A stretch of 64,000 bases of DNA from Bacillus infantis NRRL B-14911 (GTDB lineage Bacteria > Bacillota > Bacilli > Bacillales > Cytobacillaceae), in assembly GCF_000473245.1 (NCBI RefSeq), contig NC_022524.1, forward strand, positions 3,248,501 to 3,312,500. Reading direction: 5' to 3'. Under the pieces are notes generated by a model. It was not told the DNA's origin, ran no database searches, and worked only from the letters and a program-made list of their open reading frames with translations. The position numbers and the translations under genes were made by a program. Positions 18,597 through 26,649 of the stretch are shown here, in pieces. Each line of letters opens with the position of its first letter. Within the stretch, counting starts at the first letter, position 1.

Positions 18597-19112
18597 TTAA
18601 ATCAATAGAATGATCAACAGGAGACCTGACAGGAAGCCAAGGCTTTTTACCATTCGTTCGTATTTTGCCTGTTTTTCATAAGCATCGGCTTCTTCCCTTT
18701 CCAGATGAGAGAGTGCCAGCATGATTTGTTTCTGCTGGGAAAACCGGTCATGGCGGCCGAGGGTCTCCCCGAACTGCTTCATGATCTCAAATTCTCCCTG
18801 CTTGAAGGCCGTCAGCTTCCACACCTCTTTCAGGCTTTCTTCCCAGGCTGCCCTGACGGTTGTTTCCGAATCTGTAAGCTTCTTTGAAAAAGATTCAAAA
18901 AACCAGGAAAGCGGCTTTGAAAGCTGGGCAGCCAGCCTTCTTGCCGCTTCGTGGAGCGGTGTATGCCCGTACATGATTTCCGCTTCCAGCGATTGAAGCG
19001 CTGACTTAAGCTGCCGCAGCTGGCGCGGTCTCTCATTCAAATGTTTTGATGCCTCAAATCCTGCCCATGTAGTGGCTAAGATGATGAAACAGGCGCCGAT
19101 GATCTTCATCAT
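18597..19112 (-). CDS. spoIIIAB: Stage III sporulation protein AB
   Basis: Membrane-anchored partner of the SpoIIIAA ATPase, related to GspF-type proteins. An N-terminal hydrophobic helix (residues 3-18) is followed by the conserved ERPRQLRQLKSALQSLEAEI and GHTPLHEAARRLA segments, a helical body with KQFGETLGRHDR, and a C-terminal membrane helix (SLGFLSGLLLIILLI). Length 171 matches B. subtilis. The ATG overlaps the end of spoIIIAA by four bases. Confidence 0.95.
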   Translation of the reverse strand: MMKIIGACFIILATTWAGFEASKHLNERPRQLRQLKSALQSLEAEIMYGHTPLHEAARRLAAQLSKPLSWFFESFSKKLTDSETTVRAAWEESLKEVWKLTAFKQGEFEIMKQFGETLGRHDRFSQQKQIMLALSHLEREEADAYEKQAKYERMVKSLGFLSGLLLIILLI

Positions 19113-20038
19113 GCCAGGTTCACCGCCGCTTCCCGATGGATTTCCCTGCCTGACTTGTCCAGAATTGATGCAATATTTCCGGGGCCGCCTGTCCGGTCCA
19201 AAATCACATATCTTTCAAAAATTCCGCTTTCAAGAATCTGCTTTAATGTCGGTCTGTTCTTTATTTCCTCCCATGAACGTCCATGGGTTGTCATCATCAG
19301 CTTGATTCCCGCATGGACAGCCTCCATGATGGCCTCCCCATCCTCCTGCCTGCCGATTTCATCAACGAGCAGGACATCCGGGCTCATGGAACGGATCATC
19401 ATCATCATCCCTTCCGCCTTCGGGCAGGCATCAAGGACATCCACTCTTGGCCCAAAGGTCATCTGGGGAATGCCGCTGACACTTCCGGCAATCTCAGACC
19501 GCTCGTCCACTATGCCGGCCTTCTGTGCCGCAATAGCTGGATTCGCTGCACCAGAGGAGACAATCCGGGCAATATCCCTCAGCAGTGTGGTCTTGCCTGT
19601 CTGGGGCGGGCCGACTACCATAGTGTGGAGCCAGCCGCTGCTATATAAATAGGGTATCAGCCTGTCTGCTGTCCCGATCTTCTCTCTTGCCACCCTGATA
19701 TTGAAGGAAGAGATATCACGGATGGCCTTGACTTTCCCTCCATCCAGAATAACTTTCCCGGCAAGCCCCACCCGGTGTCCGCCTTCTATTGTGATATAGC
19801 CCCTCTTAAGTTCCTCTTCCAAAGTGTAGATTGAAAAATGGCTGATTTTATTCATTAAGTGGACGGCATCTTCGGCTCCGACTGTATAGGGCAGGAAGCA
19901 GGGAATGCCTTTGGCTGTCACTTCAAGCGGCCTGCCGATCCTGATCCTGATTTCCTCCAGATGCTCCATCATTTCAGGAGGGACATTTTTCAGCTTGTCT
20001 GATAAATTTTTTGGCAAAAAGGCTGCAACTGTTTCCAC
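19109..20038 (-). CDS. spoIIIAA: Stage III sporulation protein AA, channel ATPase
   Basis: Secretion-type ATPase of the mother-cell SpoIIIA complex. Walker A is GPPQTGKTTLLRD, the Walker B region LLVDEIGRQED, with VDERSEI between them. I place the start at GTG 20036-20038, which has AAGGAGG six bases upstream and gives 309 residues (307 in B. subtilis). The frame is open to 20179, but the extra 47 residues have no homology and lie over the promoter. First gene of the eight-gene operon. Confidence 0.95.
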   Translation of the reverse strand: METVAAFLPKNLSDKLKNVPPEMMEHLEEIRIRIGRPLEVTAKGIPCFLPYTVGAEDAVHLMNKISHFSIYTLEEELKRGYITIEGGHRVGLAGKVILDGGKVKAIRDISSFNIRVAREKIGTADRLIPYLYSSGWLHTMVVGPPQTGKTTLLRDIARIVSSGAANPAIAAQKAGIVDERSEIAGSVSGIPQMTFGPRVDVLDACPKAEGMMMMIRSMSPDVLLVDEIGRQEDGEAIMEAVHAGIKLMMTTHGRSWEEIKNRPTLKQILESGIFERYVILDRTGGPGNIASILDKSGREIHREAAVNLA

Positions 20039-20085
20039 AAAAATCCTCCTTATAGCTTTACTGTCTTTTATTTTCGCTACTAAGA

Positions 20086-20114
20086 AATGTATGTCGTTCC
20101 AGGAGCAATATGAC
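20086..20114 (-). promoter_or_regulatory. SigE promoter of the spoIIIA operon
   Basis: On the minus strand GTCATATT (20107-20114) and CATACATT (20086-20093) closely match the SigE -35 and -10 elements, though the 13-base spacer is one shorter than usual. It lies about 50 bases upstream of spoIIIAA, which is known to be made by SigE in the mother cell. Confidence 0.65.
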
Positions 20115-20226
20115 AATATTTGTCCCTTTTCCATAAATGGTTTTTCGGATAGAAACAAAGGAAAAAGATTCTTTATCATGCAGAGAATATGGGTATCATG
20201 AATAATGACAGGGAAAGGAGAGGGAT

Positions 20227-20952
20227 ATGCTGTTTACCAGGTATAAAGAGGAAATTAAGAAGCTTCCTTTAAAAGAAACATATACAAAAGAAGACCTGCT
20301 GCATCCGGGATTGCTGATTGAAAAATATGGTGCTCTTCAGATCTATTACTCGCCCCATAATGAATATGTGAATAGCAGAGCTCAAGTGTTGATACTTGGC
20401 ATTACGCCTGGATGGGCGCAAATGAACAAAAGCATCACGCTCGCAAGGCATTTGATTGGAAAGGTTCCTGACTCAGAGATGCTGAAGAGGGTGAAAGCAG
20501 AAGGACGCTTTTCAGGACCCATGAGAAAAAATCTGGCGGAAATGCTGGACAGCATTGGCCTGGCCGAGTGCCTTGGCATCGATTACTCCATGAAACTCTT
20601 TCATGATGATGATTCTATCCTTCATACATCCTCACTTGTAAAATATCCTGTTTTCAATAAAGGAAAGAACTACACAGGCCATGCCCCGGAATTAGGCCGG
20701 AGCCCGTTTCTGCTGAGCTATGCAGAAGAAACATTCAGAACGGATATACAGCCGCTGGATTCTCCCTTGATCATCCCCCTCGGCAAGGCGGCTGACAGCA
20801 TATTGGAAGGATGGATAAACAGCGGGCTGATCAAACCTGAACTCTGTTTATCTGGATTTCCCCATCCCTCCGGGGCAAATGGACATCGTTTCAGACACCT
20901 TGAGGAAAAGAAGGAGGAGCTGGCAGGCAAAATCAGAAAGTATTTTAGCTGA
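20227..20952 (+). CDS. Uracil-DNA-glycosylase-like protein
   Basis: Protein of 241 residues with two motifs in the order and spacing of the UDG fold: LILGITPGWAQ near residue 55 (catalytic water-activating loop, GxxPG type) and GFPHPSGANGHR near 215 (minor-groove HPS loop). It lacks the four cysteines of family-4 iron-sulfur UDGs, so it is a divergent member, and activity or substrate cannot be assigned. AAAGGAGAGGG precedes the ATG. It is divergent from spoIIIAA and lies 68 bases before the SIMPL gene in the same direction. B. subtilis has yqhV here instead. Confidence 0.7.
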   Translation: MLFTRYKEEIKKLPLKETYTKEDLLHPGLLIEKYGALQIYYSPHNEYVNSRAQVLILGITPGWAQMNKSITLARHLIGKVPDSEMLKRVKAEGRFSGPMRKNLAEMLDSIGLAECLGIDYSMKLFHDDDSILHTSSLVKYPVFNKGKNYTGHAPELGRSPFLLSYAEETFRTDIQPLDSPLIIPLGKAADSILEGWINSGLIKPELCLSGFPHPSGANGHRFRHLEEKKEELAGKIRKYFS

Positions 20953-21020
20953 TGAATTTGTTCTGCTGCCGGCCGGAAACCAATAAATTAAAGCAAGAAG
21001 GATTAGGGGGAGGACAGTAT

Positions 21021-21686
21021 ATGTATAAAAATCAAGGCATTTCAGGGCAGCCCCTCCAGAAGCAGGGCCGGAACACCATCAGGGTCACAGGAAAGGGAAC
21101 CGTCGAAGTAAAGCCAAGTAAAGCGGAGACCATCTTTGGCGTTTCGGCCGAGAGCAGTTCCCTGGCTGAGGCACAGGCGGAAGCGGCCCAGACGATCTCC
21201 AGGATTCAGGACGCTTTAATCAGGATTGGACTGCCGGAAGAAAGTATACAGACAAGCAACTATTCCGTTTTTCCGCAATACGATTTTCAGGATGGGAAAC
21301 AGATTTTCAGAGGGTATAAGGCAGAGCATTTATTAAGGGTGATTGTTTCACCTGTGGAAGCTGCCGGCCGAGTATTGGATACCGCTGCAGAAAACGGAGC
21401 GAATATCATTTCTTCCGTCAGGCTTTTAGCCGATGAAGCAAAGCCTCAGAAGCAGGCTCTGTCACTCGCGGTCATAGATGCCTATGAAAAGGCTTCTGTT
21501 ATTGCAAAGACCCTTCATGTACAGCTGGTTAAAACACCAGCAGCAGTCACTGAAGGAATCATTGCCCCCGGCCAGCCAATACAAGGGGAAGCCGGCATGT
21601 TTGTAAAAAGCGCGGCCGCTGGTACTTCAATAGAACCTGGCACTATGGAAGTTACTGCCTATGTTACAGCAGACTTTGTATATTAA
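21021..21686 (+). CDS. SIMPL-domain protein (DUF541)
   Basis: A 221-residue protein with the SIMPL/DUF541 pattern: NTIRVTGKGTVEVKPSKAE at the start, the SNYSVFPQYDF segment, the GANIISSVRLLADE segment and a final beta strand. The family is of unclear function and is often periplasmic, but no signal peptide or lipobox is visible here, so this one is probably cytoplasmic. The ATG at 21021 has a GGGGGAGGA site; the longer frame from 20952 is not supported. Probably cotranscribed with the UDG-like gene. Confidence 0.82.
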   Translation: MYKNQGISGQPLQKQGRNTIRVTGKGTVEVKPSKAETIFGVSAESSSLAEAQAEAAQTISRIQDALIRIGLPEESIQTSNYSVFPQYDFQDGKQIFRGYKAEHLLRVIVSPVEAAGRVLDTAAENGANIISSVRLLADEAKPQKQALSLAVIDAYEKASVIAKTLHVQLVKTPAAVTEGIIAPGQPIQGEAGMFVKSAAAGTSIEPGTMEVTAYVTADFVY

Positions 21687-21689
21687 AAA

Positions 21690-21907
21690 AAGCAACAGCC
21701 GATTGGCCATTGCTTTGGGATAACATATTAAGGGCCGCAGTTGCCGCCGATTTATATGGAGTTTCAAACCTGCTCCAACAGGTGGGTGTCCGCAGGAATT
21801 CTTTCCGGGTGTCCTCTGTATAGAGGCATGCCGTCCTGATTCCGATTTAGGGCTCCCTATTACTACATAAAGGTTGAAACTTCATATACAAACGAACAAC
21901 GCAGCTT
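21690..21907 (-). ncRNA. Unassigned structured small RNA (6S-like size)
   Basis: The 349-base gap between the SIMPL gene and the small gene at 22036 lacks a coding frame but carries a full minus-strand RNA unit. A perfect TATAAT lies at 21914-21919. A long closing stem pairs 21872-21888 with 21753-21770 (TATATGAAGTTTCAACC with its near complement). Inside are hairpins such as CCTCT/AGAGG and GGAA/TTCC and two copies of GGACACCC. It ends with an intrinsic terminator (AAAGCAA/TTGCTTT, then TTTTTTT at about 21690-21716). About 215 nt with a long end-closing stem resembles 6S RNA, but I cannot confirm the family. Confidence 0.55.
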
Positions 21908-22035
21908 GTATTAATTATATTACAATAACATTTCTATAAAGGCAATAGCTTTAAGCCATTTTTTCATAAGCATGATTTTAAAAGCGCATACTAAAAAGAG
22001 TGCGGCAAAAAGAGTACCGAAGGGGTGGCTACCGA

Positions 22036-22197
22036 ATGGTAAATGAAAATCATCAAAAATTTTTAAAAGAGCAGCAGGATCCGGACCAATATCTTGGCGG
22101 AACAAAAAGCAACAGCAAACCGGCATCCTCTGACCCGGAATATAATAATCCCGGAAATACCGATCAATCTCCGGGAACGACCGGAAAGAAGCTTTAA
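22036..22197 (+). CDS. Small polar protein, function unknown
   Basis: A 53-residue hydrophilic protein (MVNENHQKFLKEQQDPDQY, then a Gly/Ser/Asn/Pro-rich tail ending TTGKKL) with no membrane segment or cysteine. A GGGGTGG site precedes the ATG, and a strong bidirectional terminator follows within 10 bases, which supports expression. The composition resembles small spore or stress proteins, but I recognise no family. Confidence 0.5.
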   Translation: MVNENHQKFLKEQQDPDQYLGGTKSNSKPASSDPEYNNPGNTDQSPGTTGKKL

Positions 22198-22206
22198 CAG
22201 TTTAAA

Positions 22207-22254
22207 TCAAAAAAATACCCGCTGGCAAAATGCCACGCGGGTATTCCTTTTTTT
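22207..22254. terminator. Bidirectional terminator between the small gene and efp
   Basis: Stem AATACCCGC/GCGGGTATT (22214-22222 with 22237-22245), with inner TGGC/GCCA and A and T runs on both sides. It can end the small plus-strand gene and efp on the minus strand. Confidence 0.85.
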
Positions 22255-22260
22255 CACCGA

Positions 22261-22818
22261 TTAGGCTCTGGACACATAAGAGCTTTCAGTTGTGTTGATG
22301 ATCAGGACATCTCCCTGGTTGATGAAGAAAGGAACCTGAACAATCAGGCCGGTTTCAAGTGTAGCAGGCTTGGTTCCGCCAGAAGCAGTATCACCTTTGA
22401 TTCCAGGCTCAGTTTCTGTCACTTCAAGCTCAACAGTGTTTGGAAGTTCAACACCAAGCGTTTCTCCCTGATACATCATGATCTGGACTTCCATATTTTC
22501 TTTAAGGAACTTCAGCTCATACTCAATAGAGTTTTCAGGCAGTTCAATTTGCTCGTAAGACTCGTTGTCCATGAATACGTGCTGATCGCCGCTTGCGTAT
22601 AAGTATTGCATTCTGCGGTTATCAATCTGCGCCTTGCCTACCTTCTCGCCGGCACGGAAGGTTTTTTCCTGGATAGCGCCGGTGCGCAGGTTGCGGAGCT
22701 TTGAACGAACAAACGCTGCGCCTTTTCCTGGCTTAACATGCTGAAAATCCATTACTCTCCAAATGCCGTTATCTACTTCGATTGTCAATCCTGTACGAAA
22801 ATCATTTACAGAAATCAT
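22261..22818 (-). CDS. efp: Translation elongation factor P
   Basis: tRNA-shaped factor that relieves ribosome stalling at polyproline stretches. The protein is 185 residues, with the KOW-like N-terminal domain beginning [18 protein letters not shown], the loop [12 protein letters not shown] whose lysine is the modification site in bacteria, and two OB-like domains. AGGAGG lies nine bases before the ATG. It follows papA by 24 bases, so the aroQ-papA-efp genes form an operon. Confidence 0.96.
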   Translation of the reverse strand: MISVNDFRTGLTIEVDNGIWRVMDFQHVKPGKGAAFVRSKLRNLRTGAIQEKTFRAGEKVGKAQIDNRRMQYLYASGDQHVFMDNESYEQIELPENSIEYELKFLKENMEVQIMMYQGETLGVELPNTVELEVTETEPGIKGDTASGGTKPATLETGLIVQVPFFINQGDVLIINTTESSYVSRA

Positions 22819-22842
22819 GTGTTATGTCCTCCTAATATGCAA

Positions 22843-23904
22843 TTACAGAATGATTAGTTCTTTAGTTGAATGAGTGAGCTTTTCGTTATGGTCCTTTGTA
22901 ATGATTGTATCATCTTCAATGCGCACACCGCCAAGACCAGGGATGTAGATGCCAGGTTCGACTGTGACGACCATCCCCTCTTCAAGGATGACATCAGATC
23001 TGGATGCAAGCCCAGGACCCTCGTGGACCTCAAGACCGATTCCATGTCCTGTCGAATGCCCGAAATACTCTCCATAGCCTTTGCTGCTGATGTGGTCGCG
23101 GGTCAGGGCGTCTGCTTCTTTTCCGGAAATGCCCGGTTTGATGCCTTCAAGACCCTTAAGCTGAGCTTCAAGGACTATATGATAGATATCCTTCAGCTTG
23201 CTGTCCGGCTCACCCACAGCAAGGGTGCGGGTAATGTCGGATACATAGCCATTATAATAGGCGCCGAAATCAAGTGTAACCATATCCCCTTTTTCAATTA
23301 CCTTATCGCTTGCCACTCCGTGCGGAAGGGCAGATCTATATCCGGATGCAACAATGATGTCAAAAGAAGAAGAGGCTGCACCTGCTTTTCTCATAAAGAA
23401 TTCCAGTTCATTCGAAACCTCCAGCTCTGTCCTGCCGGGGCGTATATAGTCCAGAATATGAGTATATGCCTTATCGGCAATGCTCGCAGCTTCCTTTAAT
23501 ATCTTAATCTCTGACCCCGTCTTAATCAAGCGTAACTTTTCAATTGCCCCGCTTACCGGAACAAGCTCTGCTTCTGCTGCTGCTTCATAGGCTTTGAAGG
23601 AAGCAAATGATACATGATCCTGCTCAAAGCCAAGCTTCTGGATCCCCAGATTCCTCGCCTGCCTGGCCGCCTCTTCGACGATATTGCCTGAATGCTGAAC
23701 GATTTCAAAGCCTTCACACTGCTTCCCGGCCTGTTCGACATAGCGGAAATCTGTGATGAACTGTGCTTTTTCCCCGCTGATCAGCACCACTCCAGCAGAA
23801 CCGGTGAAACCGGTTAAATATCTTCTGTTATAATTGCTTGTAACCAGCATCCCATCGATTGAATGCTGTCCAAATGCAGCGCGAAGCTTCTGTAATTTCT
23901 CCAT
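22843..23904 (-). CDS. papA: Xaa-Pro aminopeptidase (M24B)
   Basis: Cytosolic metallopeptidase removing N-terminal residues before proline. It has a creatinase-like N-terminal domain (MEKLQKLRAAFGQ through LTGFTGSAGV) and a pita-bread catalytic domain with metal ligands in DFGAYYNGYVSDITRT, GHSTGHGIGLEVHE, TVEPGIYI and GVRIEDD. The ATG at 23902-23904 is preceded by GGGGAG and gives 353 residues; the open frame to 24054 runs back into aroQ. It starts one base after the aroQ stop. Confidence 0.95.
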   Translation of the reverse strand: MEKLQKLRAAFGQHSIDGMLVTSNYNRRYLTGFTGSAGVVLISGEKAQFITDFRYVEQAGKQCEGFEIVQHSGNIVEEAARQARNLGIQKLGFEQDHVSFASFKAYEAAAEAELVPVSGAIEKLRLIKTGSEIKILKEAASIADKAYTHILDYIRPGRTELEVSNELEFFMRKAGAASSSFDIIVASGYRSALPHGVASDKVIEKGDMVTLDFGAYYNGYVSDITRTLAVGEPDSKLKDIYHIVLEAQLKGLEGIKPGISGKEADALTRDHISSKGYGEYFGHSTGHGIGLEVHEGPGLASRSDVILEEGMVVTVEPGIYIPGLGGVRIEDDTIITKDHNEKLTHSTKELIIL

Positions 23905-23905
23905 C

Positions 23906-24346
23906 CTAATTTCTCCCCTTTTCCAGTAGTGCGGATAATGCCAGCTCATATCCCTTGAGCCCCAGGCCGACGACCTGCCCCGCCGTAACCGCTGCGGTGA
24001 CAGATACATGGCGGAAGGGCTCCCGGGCGTGGATATTCGATATATGTACTTCAATGACAGGCACGCTTATGCCTGCTATGCAGTCCCGAAGGCTGTAGCT
24101 GTAATGTGTGAAGGCTCCGGGATTAAAGATCACGCCATCGAACTCAGCCTCATTCGCTTCATAAAGCTTATCGATGAGCGCCCCTTCATGATTGGACTGG
24201 CAGGCTTCCAGTTCTGCCCCGTATTCGCGGGCCAGCTCTGCAATCCGCTCTTCCAGCTGCTTCAGTGTGGTCTCCCCATAAATACCGGGCTCCCGCTTGC
24301 CCAGCATATTCAGGTTCGGCCCGTTTAATAGTAGTATTTTTTTCAT
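23906..24346 (-). CDS. aroQ: 3-dehydroquinate dehydratase, type II
   Basis: Third step of the shikimate pathway. Type II signature at the N-terminus ([20 protein letters not shown]), then [15 protein letters not shown] and [14 protein letters not shown], which hold the catalytic tyrosine, asparagine and histidine. Length is 146 residues. Start ATG 24344-24346 with GGGAG upstream. Together with aroK in this window, two shikimate enzymes are encoded here. Confidence 0.95.
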   Translation of the reverse strand: MKKILLLNGPNLNMLGKREPGIYGETTLKQLEERIAELAREYGAELEACQSNHEGALIDKLYEANEAEFDGVIFNPGAFTHYSYSLRDCIAGISVPVIEVHISNIHAREPFRHVSVTAAVTAGQVVGLGLKGYELALSALLEKGRN

Positions 24347-24424
24347 AAATAGGCTCCCGTGAAAAAAAGAATGTCCATAAGAACATTCTATCACAATTGA
24401 AATCGGCAGCACACCGAAACCATA

Positions 24425-24940
24425 TTATGTTGCAGTTTCTTTTTCCTTATCTTCCCTGAACCTGATTTCATTTTCTTCATAAGAAATAGAGAAGCCGACG
24501 AATACTCCATAAAGAATATAAAAACAGACAGAGGCAATGATTGTATTTTTATCCAGATCCCTCAGCGGGCTGATGCCTGGAAAAATGGGATTCAGTACAA
24601 AAAAGACCAGCAGGAAAAGCGCAATTCCGTAGGCTGCCCCCGCAAAGATGCTTTTGATCTTTCTAAGCAGGGCATAATAGATGATGGCTGCCCCGATGGA
24701 GACAATCCCTATGAATACAAGCGAAATGACCGTCCCAAGCCACGTCTTCTTCCATCCGCCTATAGCCCATGGCTCCAGGATGACCCTTGGATGGATTTCA
24801 GTCAGGTTAAAGACGTAAGCCAGATAAGCCAGCCCGCTCCAAAGCACTCCCCCGACAAATCCAGTGATGATGACCATAGCCATGAAGGACATCGGCTTTT
24901 CCCTCTGATTTTGTTCAAGCTTTGCATGTTCTTCCTTCAT
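24425..24940 (-). CDS. yqhR: Membrane protein YqhR
   Basis: Protein of 171 residues with four predicted membrane helices (about residues 20-42, 65-90, 97-117 and 132-152) and charged ends. It matches the conserved Bacillus YqhR family by position and by the EPWAIGGWKKTW loop; function is unknown. It lies upstream of aroQ on the same strand. Confidence 0.8.
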   Translation of the reverse strand: MKEEHAKLEQNQREKPMSFMAMVIITGFVGGVLWSGLAYLAYVFNLTEIHPRVILEPWAIGGWKKTWLGTVISLVFIGIVSIGAAIIYYALLRKIKSIFAGAAYGIALFLLVFFVLNPIFPGISPLRDLDKNTIIASVCFYILYGVFVGFSISYEENEIRFREDKEKETAT

Positions 24941-25103
24941 TTTTCCACCTCCATTGCTTTAGTATGCCCATGGTTATTTTTTCAATTACATCAAAACCAA
25001 AAATTGAAGGTTCATCGGCTGCGAGGCTGAAATAATCTTACTTTCGCTCCGCTCTAGAGGTTTTATCCGTTTTTTAGTAGAATAAATATAGGTACATTCA
25101 GCT

Positions 25104-25128
25104 TATGCAAAAAGTGCCTTTCAGGCAC
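25104..25128 (-). terminator. Hairpin with T run upstream of yqhR
   Basis: GTGCCT/AGGCAC (25114-25119 with 25123-25128), followed on the minus strand by TTTTTG. It is terminator-like but lies 160 bases upstream of yqhR with no minus-strand gene before it, so it may be an attenuator in the yqhR leader or a chance hairpin. Confidence 0.35.
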
Positions 25129-25187
25129 GATCCACTTTTTTCAATATGCTGTTTCGGCCCAGTACACAATAGGTTGGTGTTACATAT

Positions 25188-26132
25188 ATGTCTAAAGACC
25201 AAAAGCCCGTTTATGGCGGCCAGGCGGTAGTTGAAGGCGTCATGTTCGGCGGCAAGCATCATTATGTCACAGCAGTCAGAAGGAAGGATGAATCTATTGA
25301 ATACTTCCATCTGCCGAGAAAGTCCAATCCGTCTCTCCGGACGATCAAGAAAATCCCTTTCCTTAGAGGGATAGCAGCCATTATTGAAGCAAGTGCGAAC
25401 GGTTCGAAGCACTTGAATTTCTCAACAGAGAGATTTGATCTTGATCCAAGCGAGGATCATACCTTAAAAGAAAAGGAGCCATCCAAGCTGACCATGTGGC
25501 TCGGCGTGGCAGCCATAGGGGTCATTTCATTCCTGTTCGGGAAATTTATCTTCACCCTTGTTCCGGTATTCCTGGCGGCCTTGACAAAGCCGATTTTTTC
25601 GAGCGATTTCTCCCAGGTATTGGTAGAAGGATTTTTCAAACTCATCCTTCTGCTTGGCTATATTTATTTCGTTTCATTGACCCCGATCATCAGGCGGGTG
25701 TTTCAGTACCATGGTGCAGAGCATAAAGTAATAAATGCTTTTGAAAACGGCAAGGAGCTGACGGTCGAAAATGTGCAGGCGCAGTCCAGGCTCCATTATC
25801 GCTGCGGCAGCAGCTTTATCCTCTTCACCGTCATTGTCGGCGTCTTCATTTATATGTTTGTGCCGACCGATCCGCTTTGGGTCAGGATTTTAAACCGCCT
25901 TGCCCTGATTCCAGTCGTTCTCGGAATCTCCTTTGAGGTCCTGCAGCTGACGAATAAGGTCAGGCATGTGCCTGTTCTGAAATGGCTCGGCCTTCCCGGA
26001 CTCTGGCTTCAGCTCCTGACGACCAAAGAACCGGATGATAAACAGACAGAAGTTGCCATTCTTTCGTTTAACGAACTGCTAAAAAAGGAAAAGGAAACCG
26101 AGGACGCTAATAAAACAGAAGAAATTGTATAA
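25188..26132 (+). CDS. yqhQ: DUF1385 membrane protein YqhQ
   Basis: A 314-residue integral membrane protein of the DUF1385 family. Conserved features are the N-terminal YGGQAVVEGVMFGG, four or five membrane helices between residues 100 and 260, the YHGAEHKVINAFE loop and HYRCGSSF. The GGQAVIEGVM-type start and the AEHK histidine suggest an enzyme or metal site, but function is unknown. Upstream GGTTGGTG is a modest ribosome site. Followed by yqhP. Confidence 0.88.
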   Translation: MSKDQKPVYGGQAVVEGVMFGGKHHYVTAVRRKDESIEYFHLPRKSNPSLRTIKKIPFLRGIAAIIEASANGSKHLNFSTERFDLDPSEDHTLKEKEPSKLTMWLGVAAIGVISFLFGKFIFTLVPVFLAALTKPIFSSDFSQVLVEGFFKLILLLGYIYFVSLTPIIRRVFQYHGAEHKVINAFENGKELTVENVQAQSRLHYRCGSSFILFTVIVGVFIYMFVPTDPLWVRILNRLALIPVVLGISFEVLQLTNKVRHVPVLKWLGLPGLWLQLLTTKEPDDKQTEVAILSFNELLKKEKETEDANKTEEIV

Positions 26133-26188
26133 AATATAGTTTAAAAGCAAGTGAAAATGCTCATCATGCTCATAGGGAGGTGGCTTTT

Positions 26189-26560
26189 TTGAATAACCGG
26201 ACTTCATTGTACATTGTTGCCGGCCTCATTGGCCTCGCAATAATCGGAATAACAGGCAGATTGGTAAACGACCCTGCCGGTTTTTTGCAGAGTATAGCCG
26301 TAATGGCCCTCATTGGTGCTGCCGTATACTTTCTGTTTCGCCGTTTCTACAAAGCTGGCCCTATGAAAAAAGAGCAGCAGGCATTTGTTAAAGCAGCTAA
26401 GAAATCTAAAAGGAAATATCAGAAAGAACCTGCCAGCACCAGGAAGGCAAGTGTCGGTTCGCTCACATCCTTAAGGAAAACAAAAGCCCGCAAGTCTCCA
26501 TCTCATTTAACCGTCATTGACGGAAAAAAAGGCAAAAAAAAGAACCGGGCCTCCCTTTGA
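26189..26560 (+). CDS. yqhP: YqhP / SA1362 family membrane protein
   Basis: A 123-residue protein with two N-terminal membrane helices (about residues 5-25 and 35-53) and a very basic tail full of Lys, Arg and Ser. I prefer the TTG at 26189, placed after GGGAGGTGG; an in-frame GTG at 26180 lies within that ribosome site. Function unknown; same strand and 56 bases after yqhQ. Confidence 0.75.
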   Translation: MNNRTSLYIVAGLIGLAIIGITGRLVNDPAGFLQSIAVMALIGAAVYFLFRRFYKAGPMKKEQQAFVKAAKKSKRKYQKEPASTRKASVGSLTSLRKTKARKSPSHLTVIDGKKGKKKNRASL

Positions 26561-26612
26561 TGCCCGGGCAGATTAGTATTACTCCTGCTGGCTGTAAATG
26601 GCCGGCCAGCGG

Positions 26613-26643
26613 AAGCACTGCCAATATGGGGCAGTGCTTTTTA
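26613..26643 (+). terminator. Intrinsic terminator of yqhQ-yqhP
   Basis: A perfect 10-bp stem AAGCACTGCC/GGCAGTGCTT (26613-26622 with 26630-26639) followed by a T run; it lies between convergent yqhP and yqhO. Confidence 0.8.
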
Positions 26644-26649
26644 ATTCCC

